DNA of 64,000 nt. Source: Streptomyces sp. 7-21. GTDB taxonomy: Bacteria; Actinomycetota; Actinomycetes; Streptomycetales; Streptomycetaceae. Positions 1 through 9,111 of this stretch are shown here, in pieces. Numbering within the stretch: position 1 is the first letter of the stretch; every line of letters begins with the position of its first letter. The notes under the pieces were generated by a model. The model searched no databases, had not been told where the DNA came from, and worked only from the letters and a program-made list of their open reading frames with translations. Position numbers and translations under genes: made by a program. The stretch is from the NCBI RefSeq assembly GCF_016741785.1, contig NZ_JAERRL010000006.1:186001-250000 (forward strand), given 5' to 3'.

Positions 1-349
1 TGTAGACGCGGCGGGGATGGCGCGCGAGGTGGGCGAGCAGCTCGAACTCCAGGTAGGTCAGATCGAGGCTGCGGCCCTCGATCTCGGCGGTGCGCTGGGT
101 CTCGTCGATGACCAGCCCGGCGTCGCCCTCCACGGCACGCAGCGGCCCGCGCGTGCCCGCGGCGGCCGCGGCGGCGCCGGGCGGGACGACCACGTAGCCG
201 AGCAGGGGCACGGTGCTGCCGCCGCCGTCCTGGCCCGTGCCGGCGCGGGGGGCCAGCGTCACGGTCAGGCTGGGGGTGCCGGAGGGCGCCGGGCGCCCGG
301 GGCGTCCGGGAAGCGCGGAGAGCGGGCGGAGAACGGCACGCTGCCGCAT
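1..349 (-). CDS. winged-helix DNA-binding transcriptional regulator (3' end outside window)
   Basis: Only the N-terminal 116 codons are present; the gene runs off the left edge. The start ATG at 349 is preceded by AGGAAGG with an 8-nt spacer. The first 90 or so residues are a low-complexity, Pro/Gly/Ala-rich stretch containing a short hydrophobic strand (LLGYVVVPPG). Then comes ELEGRS-like text leading into DLTYLEFELLAHLARHPRRV (about 96-115), which reads as the start of an OmpR/PhoB-type winged helix (the LT-x-x-E-F-x-L-L element). There is no receiver domain, so this is probably a stand-alone winged-helix regulator of the type common in Streptomyces, not a classical response regulator. Target unknown. 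Confidence 0.75.
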   Translation of the reverse strand, partial: MRQRAVLRPLSALPGRPGRPAPSGTPSLTVTLAPRAGTGQDGGGSTVPLLGYVVVPPGAAAAAAGTRGPLRAVEGDAGLVIDETQRTAEIEGRSLDLTYLEFELLAHLARHPRRVY

Positions 350-949
350 GGTGGTGTCCTTCCTCTGTCGTGGTCGGTGCGGCTTCGTCGGGCACGGGCG
401 GCGGAAGCCACGCGCGGAGCGCGGACCACGACGCCCGGCGGAACGGACCTGCGAGGGATGAGAAGCGCGGCAGCTCACGGCCAGCGGGGCCGGGGCCGGC
501 GTGCGTGACGACGTGGCGTACGAGAACGCGCAAGAGTCAGGAGCGGGGAACGCCGACGCCAGCGGGCCGCGCGTCAGTGTTCGCGCGCACAGAGAGCGCT
601 CGCCTGCCGCCGGAGGTCGACGTGGAGGCGCTGAACGAGGAAGTCAGCCTGGCTCACAGTACGGGACTGTGCCAGCGGGTCACGGTCCGCGTCAAGGTGT
701 AATACGGCACGTCTCACCTACCGGACATGTGGGGAACTCGCCGCTCTCCGCAGGGAGTTCTCCAGGGCAGTGCCGGGCGCGGCGCGCGCTGCCCGGCCGG
801 CGCTTCCCCCTGCCCCGCTCCACGGGCCGCCGGCCGGGCGTCACCCCCACTCCGGGCCGTCATCGTAAAGCGAGCGCCCGCATACCGCCAGTGACCTTCC
901 CACGGCACGCGTCCGCCCGGCCACCGGCCGTGTCCGGCGCCGCACCCGG
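350..949. other. 600-base region without a supported gene
   Basis: No reading frame here shows a convincing ribosome binding site, domain or conserved motif. It contains the promoter side of the winged-helix regulator on the right of its start. A small hairpin is visible at 655-671 (CACAGT, 5-nt loop, ACTGTG), followed by the relatively AT-rich TAATACGG at about 700. Whether the hairpin is a terminator, an sRNA element or chance cannot be decided from sequence alone. Confidence 0.5.
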
Positions 950-1870
950 TTACGGGCTCACCGCCTGCTGCCGGGTCTCGACCCGCGCCAGCGCGGGAAG
1001 GCCGTGCCGCTTGCGCGCCCACATCCAGGCGAGCGGCCCGAGCGCCAGCGCGGCGCCGACGATGACGCCCGTGACACCCAGCGGTACGTGCAGCATCTGG
1101 AGCCCGGAGGCGAGCAGCACGAGCGTGAGCGCGCGGCGCACCAGCCCGCCGGAGACCTGGGAGGAGAGGCGGGCGCCGAGGTAGACGCCGGGCAGGGAGC
1201 CCAGGAGCAGGGTGCCGGTCATGCCGAACTCGAAGTCTCCGAAGAGGATGTGCGCGATGGCGGCGGAACAGACCAGCGGCACGGCCTGCACCAGGTCCGT
1301 GCCGACGAGCGAGCCGGCCTTCAGCGTCGGGTACAGCAGCAGCAGCGCAATGATCATCAGGGAGCCCGAGCCGACGGACGTCAGGCCGACGACGATGCCG
1401 CCGGCCACCCCGACCAGCATCGTGGGCACCGGCCTGACCCTGATGGACAGCGCATCGTCGTCCTGCGCCCTGCCGCCCTGGGCACGCTCGCGCAGCTGGA
1501 GATAGGCCTTGACCACCATGGACGCGGCGGCCAGCAGCAGCGCCACGCCGAGGGCGGTCTTGATGATGTCCTGGACCTCCGCGCCGTCTCCGAGAGCGCG
1601 GGCGATGAGCACGCCGGCGAAGGCCGAGGGAACGGAGCCCAGCACCAGCCAGAAGACGAGCCGTCTGTTCACCGTGCCCCGGCGCAGGTGCACACCCGCG
1701 CCCACGGGCTTCATGACGGCGGAGGCGACGAGGTCGTTGGAGACCGCGGCCAGGGGCGGGACGTCAAAGAAGAGGACGAGGATGGGGGTCATCAGCGCCC
1801 CGCCGCCCATGCCGGTCATGCCGACGACCACGCCAACGAACAGGCCGGACAACGCCATCCACCAGTCCAC
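950..1870 (-). CDS. sulfite exporter TauE/SafE family membrane protein
   Basis: A 306-residue polytopic membrane protein of the TauE/SafE family, whose members export sulfite, sulfoacetate or other small anions; the substrate here is not deducible. The two-fold family repeat is visible: GMTGMGGGALMTPILVLFF near residue 15 and GLTSVGSGSLMIIALLLLYP near residue 160, each followed by a segment of the form D-L-V/A-x-A. A polar charged linker (about residues 125-140) separates the halves. The GTG at 1870 is chosen because GGAGGAG lies 7 nt upstream; extending further upstream adds an unlikely Pro/Arg-rich leader. It stands alone, with no sulfur gene adjacent. Confidence 0.85.
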   Translation of the reverse strand: MDWWMALSGLFVGVVVGMTGMGGGALMTPILVLFFDVPPLAAVSNDLVASAVMKPVGAGVHLRRGTVNRRLVFWLVLGSVPSAFAGVLIARALGDGAEVQDIIKTALGVALLLAAASMVVKAYLQLRERAQGGRAQDDDALSIRVRPVPTMLVGVAGGIVVGLTSVGSGSLMIIALLLLYPTLKAGSLVGTDLVQAVPLVCSAAIAHILFGDFEFGMTGTLLLGSLPGVYLGARLSSQVSGGLVRRALTLVLLASGLQMLHVPLGVTGVIVGAALALGPLAWMWARKRHGLPALARVETRQQAVSP

Positions 1871-2095
1871 GGCTCCGCTCCTCCAGCCCCGGGCGTTCGC
1901 ACACGTCAACCTGCCGTAACCTACCGGTGCTCCCACGGTGGCAGGAGCGGGGACACCCGGCAAGCCTCCCCCGGGCCACCTGCCCCAGTAACCACGCGGT
2001 AACGGCTCGGATTTACCGGGCGGATGGCCGACACCTTCCGGTGGCACGGGTTCCGTGCGCGATAAGGGTCTCACCCCGCGGGTGTGCCGCCGGGG

Positions 2096-3337
2096 TCAGG
2101 ACACCGCCCGCGACCGCTCCCACGTCCACTCGAACTCGTCGCGGTAGATATCGAACAGCCCCTGCTCGCCGTGGCGGTCGTCCTTCAGCAGATCACGGCC
2201 GCTGCGCCGCAGTACGAAGGCCGGCGTCTCCATGCCGCGGGTGCGCCGCAGGTAGGACTGCACGACCGCCACCCCGTCCGGTCCGTCGGCGTCGACGAAG
2301 TAGGCGCTGAAGCGCGGGGTGTCATCGTAGACGTGGATCTCGAACGCCTCCGGGTCGCGCACCCGGCTCCGCACTCGCCGCACGTGCAGGATGGCCGTCT
2401 CCACCGAACGCCCCAGCTCTCCGCGCTTGAGCCCCAGTTCCCGCTCGCGCCGCCGCATCGCGCCGCTCGCCGGGTTGAGGAACAGCAGCCGCACCCGGCA
2501 CCCGGCGTCCGCCAGCCGGACGAGGCGGCGGCCGGGGAAGTTCTGCACCAGCAGGCCCAGCCCTATCCCCATGGCGTCCAGCCGCCGGGCGTCACCGAAC
2601 AGCTCGTCGGCGGGCAGGTGGCGCTGGAGCCGCACCCGGTCGGGATGGACGCCCGCCACGTCGGTGAACCTGTCGCCCACCAGATGTTCCAGGACGTCGG
2701 CGGGCAGCCGCCCGGCCGACGGCGGGGCGGCGCCGGAGTCCAGCAGCCGCAGCAGCCGCGCACAGGCGCGCTCGGCCTGCTCCAGCACGGCCCGGCTCAG
2801 GCCCCGGTTGCGGCTGACGGCGGCGCGCGCCACCTCCAGCTCATCCAGGGTCAGCTCCACCTCGCGGCGGTTGTCCAAATACGGCGCGAAGCAGGGCCAG
2901 TGCTGCACCATGAGTTCACGCAGCTGCGGGAGCGTCAGGAAGGAGAGCACGGTGTCGTCGGCCGGATCGAGCACGTGCCCCTTGCGCCGGCTCACCTCGC
3001 GCAGCGCCGCGGCGCGCTGCACCCACTCCTGCCCGGTCGGGCCCGCCGCCGCGATCTCCCACTCCGCGCCGTGCAGCGGCTCGTACACCGGCCGCAGCAC
3101 CGCTCCCACGACGGCGCGCAGCCGCTGCTCGACCAGGTTGAGCCAGACGTACGCCCGGCCCGCGCGCTCGACGCGGGTACGGACCTCCGACCAGTCCTCG
3201 GCGCTCCATTCCAGGTCCACGCCGATCTCGACCGGTCTCGGCACCGAGACCGCCCCGGCCGGGAGCGCCCCCTCTTCGGGAGGCTCGGTGGCGTCGCCCC
3301 CGTTGCCCGAGGGCAGCTCCAGCTCCGAAGAGCTCAC
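2096..3337 (-). CDS. SAV2148-type HEPN domain protein
   Basis: A 413-residue soluble protein resembling the Streptomyces SAV2148 family, which is assigned a HEPN domain; its function is not established. Recognisable conserved blocks are WLNLVEQRLR, GQEWVQRAAALREVSRRKGH, LTLPQLRELMVQHWPCF and HPDRVRLQRHLPADELF. I do not see a clear RNase-type R-x4-6-H motif that would prove nuclease activity. The GTG at 3337 (protein beginning VSSSELELPSG) is chosen because family members start with a comparable GLELPPG-type leader; GGAAGG lies 11 nt upstream. An in-frame ATG at 3418 is the alternative. It is divergent from treY. Confidence 0.7.
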   Translation of the reverse strand: MSSSELELPSGNGGDATEPPEEGALPAGAVSVPRPVEIGVDLEWSAEDWSEVRTRVERAGRAYVWLNLVEQRLRAVVGAVLRPVYEPLHGAEWEIAAAGPTGQEWVQRAAALREVSRRKGHVLDPADDTVLSFLTLPQLRELMVQHWPCFAPYLDNRREVELTLDELEVARAAVSRNRGLSRAVLEQAERACARLLRLLDSGAAPPSAGRLPADVLEHLVGDRFTDVAGVHPDRVRLQRHLPADELFGDARRLDAMGIGLGLLVQNFPGRRLVRLADAGCRVRLLFLNPASGAMRRRERELGLKRGELGRSVETAILHVRRVRSRVRDPEAFEIHVYDDTPRFSAYFVDADGPDGVAVVQSYLRRTRGMETPAFVLRRSGRDLLKDDRHGEQGLFDIYRDEFEWTWERSRAVS

Positions 3338-3483
3338 CAACCGCACCGCCTTCCGCCCCGCTGATGGATCAAGGAAGACTACTGCGGCTCCCCCCGGGCG
3401 TGCAGCCCGGTCCGCCATGATGTACCGGCCGAGGCCCGGCCGTGCCGCGCTTGCCCGCGCGGCTGCCGGGGCAGAGGGTTCCC

Positions 3484-5931
3484 ATGACGCCTGCGCACCG
3501 CATGCCCACCGCCACCTACCGCGTGCAGCTGCAGCCCGCATTCCCCTTCGCGGCGGCTGAGGAGATCGTCCCCTACGCGGCTTCCCTGGGCGTCAGCCAC
3601 CTGCACCTGTCACCGGTGCTGGAAGCGGTGCCCGGCTCCGCGCACGGCTACGACGTCACCGACCACGGCCGGGTGCGCCAGGAGCTGGGCGGCGAGGAGG
3701 GGCTGCGGCGGCTGTCGCGGACGGCCCGGGCGCATGGCCTGGGCCTGATCGCCGACATTGTGCCCAACCACATGGCGGTGCCCGCGCGCACCGAGCTGAA
3801 CCGGCCGCTGTGGGAGGTGCTGCGGGACGGGCGGGCCTCGCGGTTCGCCCGCTGGTTCGACATCGACTGGGAGGCCGGCGGCGGCCGGGTGCTGCTGCCG
3901 GTGCTCGGCGGCCCGCTCGCGGACGAGCTGCCGGCGCTGACGGTCGAGGACGGGGCGCTGTGCTACGGCGAGCACCGCTTCCCGCTCGCGGCGGGCACGG
4001 CCGGCCTGCCGCTGCCCGCGCTGCTGGAGGCGCAGCACTACCGGCTGGCCTGGTGGCGCCTGGCGCGGACCGAGCTCAACTACCGCCGCTTCTTCACCGT
4101 CTCCGGCCTGATCGGGCTGCGGGTGGAGGATCCGGAGGTGTTCGAGGCCACGCACGCGACCATGCTGCGGCTGCTGGCGGAGGGGGTGATCGAGGGCCTG
4201 CGCGTGGACCACCCCGACGGCCTCGCCGACCCCGGCGGCTATCTGCGGCGGCTGCGGGAACGGGCGGACGGGGCCTGGATCGTGACGGAGAAGATCCTCG
4301 GCGCGGGTGAGCAGCTGCCCGCCGCGTGGCCGGTGGCGGGCACCACCGGATACGACGCGCTGCGCCACATCGACGGGGTCTTCCACGACCCGCAGGGCTG
4401 TGCGGAGCTGACCGAGCATTACCGGGCGTTCACCGGCGCCCCGCCCGACCACGGGGGCGAATGGGACGCCACCGTCCTGCGCGCCGCGTACAAGGTGGTC
4501 ACCCACGAGCTGGCCGCCGAGACCAGCCGCCTGGCCCGCGCGGCGGAACGCGTCTGCGCCGCCGATCCCGGGCTGCGGCTGCGGGACCACGCGCCCTGGG
4601 CACTGCGCACGGCGCTGACGGAGCTGCTGGTGCGGCTGCCGGTGTACCGGCCCTATGTCGAGGCCTCCTCGCCTCCCTCGCCGGTGGACGAGGCCATGCT
4701 GGAGACGGCCGCCGCCGCGGCGCGGGCCAGGTTCGAGTCCGGCGAGGAGGCGGCGGCCGTGGACACCGTGCGGGACCTGGTGCTGGGACGCTTCGGCGAG
4801 GGCGGCGACCTGACGGATGTGCGGGTGCGGTTCGCGCAGGTCGCCTCGGCGGTGCGCGCCAAGGCCGTGGAGGACACCGCGTGTTACCGGTACGTGCCGC
4901 TGCTGTCGGCCGCCGAGGTCGGCGGCGACCCGGGCCGGCCGGCGCTGCCGCCGGAGACGTTCCACGCGTTCTGCGCCCGCGTGCAGCGGGACTGGCCGCG
5001 CACCGGCACGGTGCTGACCACGCACGACACCAAGCGCAGCGGTGACGTGCGGGCGGCGCTCGCGGCGCTGAGCGAGCATCCTCACGACTGGGCGGACCTG
5101 GTGGCGCGGCTGACCGAGGAGACCGCGCGCGCGGGCGTGCGGGCCCCTGACCCGCACCTGGCGTGGGCGGCCTGGCAGACGGCGCTGGGGCTCGGCGAGC
5201 CGGACCACGAGCGGCTGCTGGCCGCGGTGCTCAAGGCGGCGCGGGAAGCGGGGCTGCACACCTCCTGGACGGAGCGCGATACGGCCTACGAGGCGGCGGT
5301 CGAGCGGTTCGTGCTGGCCGGGCCGGGGCGGCAGCCGTACGCGCTGCGCGAGTTCCGCCGGGCGCTGGCGCCGCGGGTGCGGGCCGCCACGCTCGGGACG
5401 GCGCTGCTGCACCTGACGATGCCCGGCGTGCCGGACGTGTACTGGGGCAGCGAGACCCGCTATCTCGCGCTGGTGGACCCCGACAACCGCCGGCTGCCGC
5501 AGCTGCCGGTCGCCGCGCTCGCCGCGCTGGACGCTCAGGCGCCGGGCGCGGTCACCGAGGGCGGCGGGGCACCGCCCGCGTACGACCTGCCGGCGGAGAA
5601 GCTGCGGGTGACGGCGGCGGCGCTGCGGCTGCGGCGGGAACACCCCGGGTGGTTCGGCCCGCGCGGCGGCTACCAGCCGCTTCCGGCGGAGGGACCCGCC
5701 GCGGCGCACTGCCTGGCGTTCGCCCGCGCCGGGCGGGTGATCACGGCCGTCACCCGGCTGCCGCGCCGCCTGGCGGAGTCGGGCGGCTGGGCCGGCACCC
5801 ACCTGCCGCTGCCGGACGCCGGGCGCTGGCGCGACGTGCTGACGGGCCGTGCGGTGGCGAAGAAGGCACGGCTGGCAGAGCTGTTCGCCGACGGCCCGGT
5901 GGCGCTGCTGGTCCGGGACGAGCGGCGCTGA
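3484..5931 (+). CDS. treY: malto-oligosyltrehalose synthase
   Basis: TreY converts the reducing-end linkage of a maltodextrin from alpha-1,4 to alpha,alpha-1,1, yielding maltooligosyl trehalose in the cytoplasm. The 815-residue product is an expected length and opens with the family signature TYRVQLQPAF. GH13 catalytic elements are present: the nucleophile Asp at about 242 in GLRVDHPDGLADP, the acid/base Glu at about 269 in WIVTEKIL, and the third carboxylate in LTTHDTKRSGD. The C-terminal VYWGSETRYLALVDPDNRR block is also characteristic. ATG 3484 follows GAGGG at a short spacer; GTG-free upstream sequence argues against a longer form. treZ lies 684 bases downstream on the same strand; treX (debranching) is not in this window. 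Confidence 0.95.
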   Translation: MTPAHRMPTATYRVQLQPAFPFAAAEEIVPYAASLGVSHLHLSPVLEAVPGSAHGYDVTDHGRVRQELGGEEGLRRLSRTARAHGLGLIADIVPNHMAVPARTELNRPLWEVLRDGRASRFARWFDIDWEAGGGRVLLPVLGGPLADELPALTVEDGALCYGEHRFPLAAGTAGLPLPALLEAQHYRLAWWRLARTELNYRRFFTVSGLIGLRVEDPEVFEATHATMLRLLAEGVIEGLRVDHPDGLADPGGYLRRLRERADGAWIVTEKILGAGEQLPAAWPVAGTTGYDALRHIDGVFHDPQGCAELTEHYRAFTGAPPDHGGEWDATVLRAAYKVVTHELAAETSRLARAAERVCAADPGLRLRDHAPWALRTALTELLVRLPVYRPYVEASSPPSPVDEAMLETAAAAARARFESGEEAAAVDTVRDLVLGRFGEGGDLTDVRVRFAQVASAVRAKAVEDTACYRYVPLLSAAEVGGDPGRPALPPETFHAFCARVQRDWPRTGTVLTTHDTKRSGDVRAALAALSEHPHDWADLVARLTEETARAGVRAPDPHLAWAAWQTALGLGEPDHERLLAAVLKAAREAGLHTSWTERDTAYEAAVERFVLAGPGRQPYALREFRRALAPRVRAATLGTALLHLTMPGVPDVYWGSETRYLALVDPDNRRLPQLPVAALAALDAQAPGAVTEGGGAPPAYDLPAEKLRVTAAALRLRREHPGWFGPRGGYQPLPAEGPAAAHCLAFARAGRVITAVTRLPRRLAESGGWAGTHLPLPDAGRWRDVLTGRAVAKKARLAELFADGPVALLVRDERR

Positions 5932-6615
5932 CCCCCCTCTGATCCCCTTGCGGGCCTGCCGTCCACCAGCTGCCGCGCCCTCGCCCGCGGCGACGGGCCG
6001 TCACCGGCGGGCCCACCGCGCGGTTCCGGCCACGTCACGGCGGGCGACGCGCGGGCGGCACGGCCGGACCGGCTCCGCCGCCTGTCGTCCTGCCAGCCGC
6101 GCGCGGACCCGCGCCGGGCGAGGGCACCGGCGACGGGATCGTGCTGCCGTTGCGTCAGGAGTCTTTACAGCAGTACGTCGGCAGGGTTACGGTCCCTCGT
6201 GGTGGGAGCGCTCCCACCGCCTCATGGGTCATCCCCCACCTCATCACGGCCGGAAGGGACACAGCGCGATGCGTGACCACCCACCGCGGCGGGCATGGCC
6301 GCGCAGTTCCGCCGCCGTCCGGGCGGTCCCGGCGCGCCCGTCCTTTCCCGTGACGGCCCGTGAGGTGCCCCCGGAGGCCGCGGAGCCAGCGCGCCGTGAC
6401 GCCCGTACGAGCCGTCGCACGCACGGCGGGGCCGCCGCCCCGCCCTGGGCCTCCGGCCCCGCACGGCAGGCCGCCCTGGCCGGCTGAGCGGTTCCGGATT
6501 TCCGGCCTGCTGCCCCACCTCCCAGCCCCCGCTTGGGTGGCAGGCCGGATTCCGTCCTTGCCCACCGTCCCGCGCGGCGCCCCCACGTCGCGCGGGGCGG
6601 TGGAACCATGACCAC
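5932..6615. other. 684-base treY-treZ intergenic region
   Basis: This gap holds a perfect CebR-type palindrome (listed separately). A short open frame begins at ATG 6269, 52 bases after the palindrome and 10 nt behind GGAAGGG, and runs to 6487. Its 72 codons give an Arg/Pro/Ala-rich sequence with no hydrophobic core, domain or signal peptide. I do not call it a gene, but the operator-RBS-ATG layout looks like the front of a CebR-controlled gene that has been lost or has decayed. The rest looks like ordinary GC-rich spacer. Confidence 0.5.
6201..6218. promoter_or_regulatory. perfect CebR-type operator
   Basis: The sequence is a perfect 18-bp palindrome whose core, TGGGAGCGCTCCCA at 6203-6216, is identical to the 14-bp CebR box known from Streptomyces cello-oligosaccharide uptake and cellulase genes. 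CebR is a LacI-family repressor released by cellobiose or cellotriose. The identity with the published box is established knowledge; occupancy here is inference. Confidence 0.8.
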
Positions 6616-8421
6616 ATGACAGCACCCAGCCCGTCCGTGACGCCGTTCTCGGTCTGGGCGCCGCGTGCGGAGCGCGTCACGCTCCACCTCGCGGGCCGAG
6701 CGGTGGCGATGCGCCCCGACCCGGCGCGCGCTGGCTGGTGGCGCGCTGAGGAGCCCGCCGCGCCCGGCGACCGGTACGGCTTCTCGCTCGATGGCGGCCC
6801 GGTCCGTCCCGACCCCCGGGCGCGCCGGCTGCCGGAGGGGCCGGGACGCCCCGGCGCGGTCACCGCGCTCGGCGCGTACCGCTGGCGCCACTCCTGGGCC
6901 GGGCGGGGGCTGGGGGCGGACACCGTGCTGTACGAGCTCCACGTCGGCACGTTCACGCGCGAGGGCACCTTCGACGCGGCGGCGGCGCGCCTGGGCCACC
7001 TGGCTGCCCTCGGCGTCAGCCACGTCCAGCTGATGCCGGTCTGCCCGTTCCCCGGCCGGCACGGCTGGGGCTACGACGGGGTCGCGCCCTGGGCGGTGCA
7101 CGAGCCGTACGGCGGCCCCGAGGGACTCCAGCGCTTCGTGGACGCGGCGCACGGCCACGGCCTGGGTGTGGTGCTGGACGTGGTCCACAACCACCTGGGC
7201 CCGTGGGAGAACCGGCTGGCAGAGTTCGGCCCCTACTTCACCGACCGCCACCACACTCCCTGGGGCTGGGCAGTCAACCTCGACGGGCCCGACGCCGCCG
7301 AGGTGCGCGCCTACTTCACCGGCAGCGCCCTGGCGTTCCTGCGCGACTACCGGCTCGACGGCCTGCGGCTCGACGCCGTGCACGCCCTGTGCGACGACAG
7401 CGAGCCGCACTTCCTGGCGGAGCTGTCACGGGCCGTGGACGACCTGGCCGCCGAGCTGGGCCGCCCGCTCTTCCTGATCGCCGAGTCCGACCAGAACGAC
7501 CCCGCCACGACCGCGCCCCGCGCCGAAGGCGGCATGGGGCTGGCCGCGCAGTGGAACGACGACTTCCACCACGCGCTCCACGCCGCGCTGACCGGCGAGT
7601 CACAGGGCTACTACGCCGACTTCGCCCAGCGCCCGCTCGCCGCCCTGGCCAAGACCCTCACCGGGGCGTTCTTCCACGACGGCGGCTACTCCTCCTTCCG
7701 GGGCCGCGCCCACGGCCGTGCGCCCGACCGCGACGCCACGGCGGCGGGACGGTTCGTCGGCTACGCCCAGACCCACGACCAGATCGGCAACCGCGCGCTC
7801 GGCGACCGGCTGGCCGCGCTGGCCGGCCAGCAGCGGGCGGCGCTGGCAGCGGCGCTGGTGCTGTGCGGGCCGTTCACGCCGATGCTCTTCATGGGCGAGG
7901 AGTGGGGCGCCACGACGCCCTGGCAGTACTTCACCGACCACCAGGACCCGGCGCTCGCGCGGGCGGTGAGCGAGGGGCGGCGGCGGGAGTTCGCCGGGCA
8001 CGGCTGGCGCGCCGGGGACATCCCCGACCCGCAGGACCCGGCGACACGCGAGCGCTCCTGCCTGCGCTGGCCCGCGGACCCCGCCGGGAACCGGATGCTC
8101 GGCTGGCACCGCCGCCTGATCGCAGCCCGGCGCGCCCATCTGCCGCCGGACCTGCGGCTGGCGGACGTGGAGGTGCGCCATGACGAGCGCGAGGGCTGGC
8201 TGGCCGTCCGCTCCGGCCCGCTGGTCGTCGCCGTCAACGTGGCGGCCGGCCACACCACGGCCGCCCGGCTGGCCCCGGGGCGGTACACGCCGCTGGCCGC
8301 TACCTGCCGCTGTGACCCGCCTGGCGGCGACGGGCGGCTGCGGCTGCCGCCGCTGTCAGCGGCCGTGCTGCTGCGGGAGCCGGTCAGGACTCGACCGCCA
8401 GGCCGACGCCCAGGGCGATGA
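6616..8421 (+). CDS. treZ: malto-oligosyltrehalose trehalohydrolase
   Basis: TreZ hydrolyses maltooligosyl trehalose next to its terminal trehalose unit, releasing trehalose. The 601-residue protein starts with a short beta-domain (FSVWAPRAERVTL, residues 11-23) and then a GH13 barrel. Catalytic residues are visible: Asp253 in GLRLDAVHAL, Glu290 in LIAESD, Asp388 in THDQIGNR. FMGEEWGATTPWQYFTDH is a typical TreZ block. It follows treY on the same strand but 684 bases away, so it probably has its own promoter. Its 3' end overlaps the convergent LysE-type gene by 38 bases, and the last 15 or so residues (RTRPPGRRPGR) look like read-on tail, not conserved enzyme. Confidence 0.95.
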   Translation: MTAPSPSVTPFSVWAPRAERVTLHLAGRAVAMRPDPARAGWWRAEEPAAPGDRYGFSLDGGPVRPDPRARRLPEGPGRPGAVTALGAYRWRHSWAGRGLGADTVLYELHVGTFTREGTFDAAAARLGHLAALGVSHVQLMPVCPFPGRHGWGYDGVAPWAVHEPYGGPEGLQRFVDAAHGHGLGVVLDVVHNHLGPWENRLAEFGPYFTDRHHTPWGWAVNLDGPDAAEVRAYFTGSALAFLRDYRLDGLRLDAVHALCDDSEPHFLAELSRAVDDLAAELGRPLFLIAESDQNDPATTAPRAEGGMGLAAQWNDDFHHALHAALTGESQGYYADFAQRPLAALAKTLTGAFFHDGGYSSFRGRAHGRAPDRDATAAGRFVGYAQTHDQIGNRALGDRLAALAGQQRAALAAALVLCGPFTPMLFMGEEWGATTPWQYFTDHQDPALARAVSEGRRREFAGHGWRAGDIPDPQDPATRERSCLRWPADPAGNRMLGWHRRLIAARRAHLPPDLRLADVEVRHDEREGWLAVRSGPLVVAVNVAAGHTTAARLAPGRYTPLAATCRCDPPGGDGRLRLPPLSAAVLLREPVRTRPPGRRPGR

Positions 8422-9019
8422 GGACGCAGCCGGATATCCGCTCCAGGCGGCGGCGCGCGCCGGGGCGCTCCAGCACCCGCCGCAGCCGGCCCACGCCCCA
8501 GACGTACGCGGCGTAGTAGCCGGTCTCGAACACCGCCCAGACGCCTGCCAGCGCGGTCATCGCGGCGAAGTGCGGCACTCCCGCGGGCACCGACGGCGGC
8601 ACGAACTGCGGCAGGAAGGCCATAGCGAAGACCCCGGCCTTCGGGTTAGCCAGGTTCAGCAGCAGCCCGGAGCGGTAGGCCCGCCAGGGCCGCGGCGCCG
8701 CGTCCGCCGCGGCGCCGGCCAGATCCGCCCCGTCCGCGCGCCGGGCCTGGCGCAGCGTGTGCACGCCGAAGCCGACGAGCACCGCCACGCCCGCGATCCG
8801 CATACCGTCATAGGCGAGCCGCGAGGCCTGGAGCAGGGTGGTCAGGCCGAGGGCCGCGCACAGCCCCCACACGAACACGCCGGTCTCGTTGCCGAGGACC
8901 GTCATCATCCCGGCGCGGCGGCCCCGCAGCGCGTTGCGGATGATCAGGATGGTGCTCGGCCCCGGCGACGCGGCGATCAGCAGGCAGGCGGCGAGGAACG
9001 CGGGCAGGGTGCTCAGCAT
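8384..9019 (-). CDS. LysE/RhtB family amino-acid exporter
   Basis: A 211-residue inner membrane protein of the LysE/RhtB family (efflux of amino acids and analogues). Family signatures are present: LIAASPGPSTILIIRNAL (about residues 14-31) and NLANPKAGVFAMAFLPQF (about 121-138), with roughly six hydrophobic segments. The start ATG at 9019 follows GGAGGGG at a somewhat long spacer. It is convergent with treZ and overlaps it by 38 bases. Substrate cannot be inferred. Confidence 0.85.
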   Translation of the reverse strand: MLSTLPAFLAACLLIAASPGPSTILIIRNALRGRRAGMMTVLGNETGVFVWGLCAALGLTTLLQASRLAYDGMRIAGVAVLVGFGVHTLRQARRADGADLAGAAADAAPRPWRAYRSGLLLNLANPKAGVFAMAFLPQFVPPSVPAGVPHFAAMTALAGVWAVFETGYYAAYVWGVGRLRRVLERPGARRRLERISGCVLIALGVGLAVES

Positions 9020-9111
9020 CCCCGTATCGTCCCCTCCACGCTTGTCCGGCCGGTCTGGCGGACCCCCCTCGTGCGGCGCTCACCCGCCGCCCGCCGCCGG
9101 ATCGCCGCCGG

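Noticed and set aside
2084-3364. Plus-strand open frame opposite the HEPN protein gene
   Set aside because: Gln/His/Pro-rich text typical of antisense high-GC translation; the minus-strand protein is the conserved one.
4730-4740. GGTTCGAGTCC, resembling a tRNA T-loop
   Set aside because: It lies inside the treY coding sequence with no flanking acceptor, D or anticodon stems.
6269-6487. Short plus-strand frame behind the CebR box
   Set aside because: It has a ribosome binding site but only an Arg/Pro/Ala-rich product without signal peptide or domain; kept as part of a finding, not as a gene.
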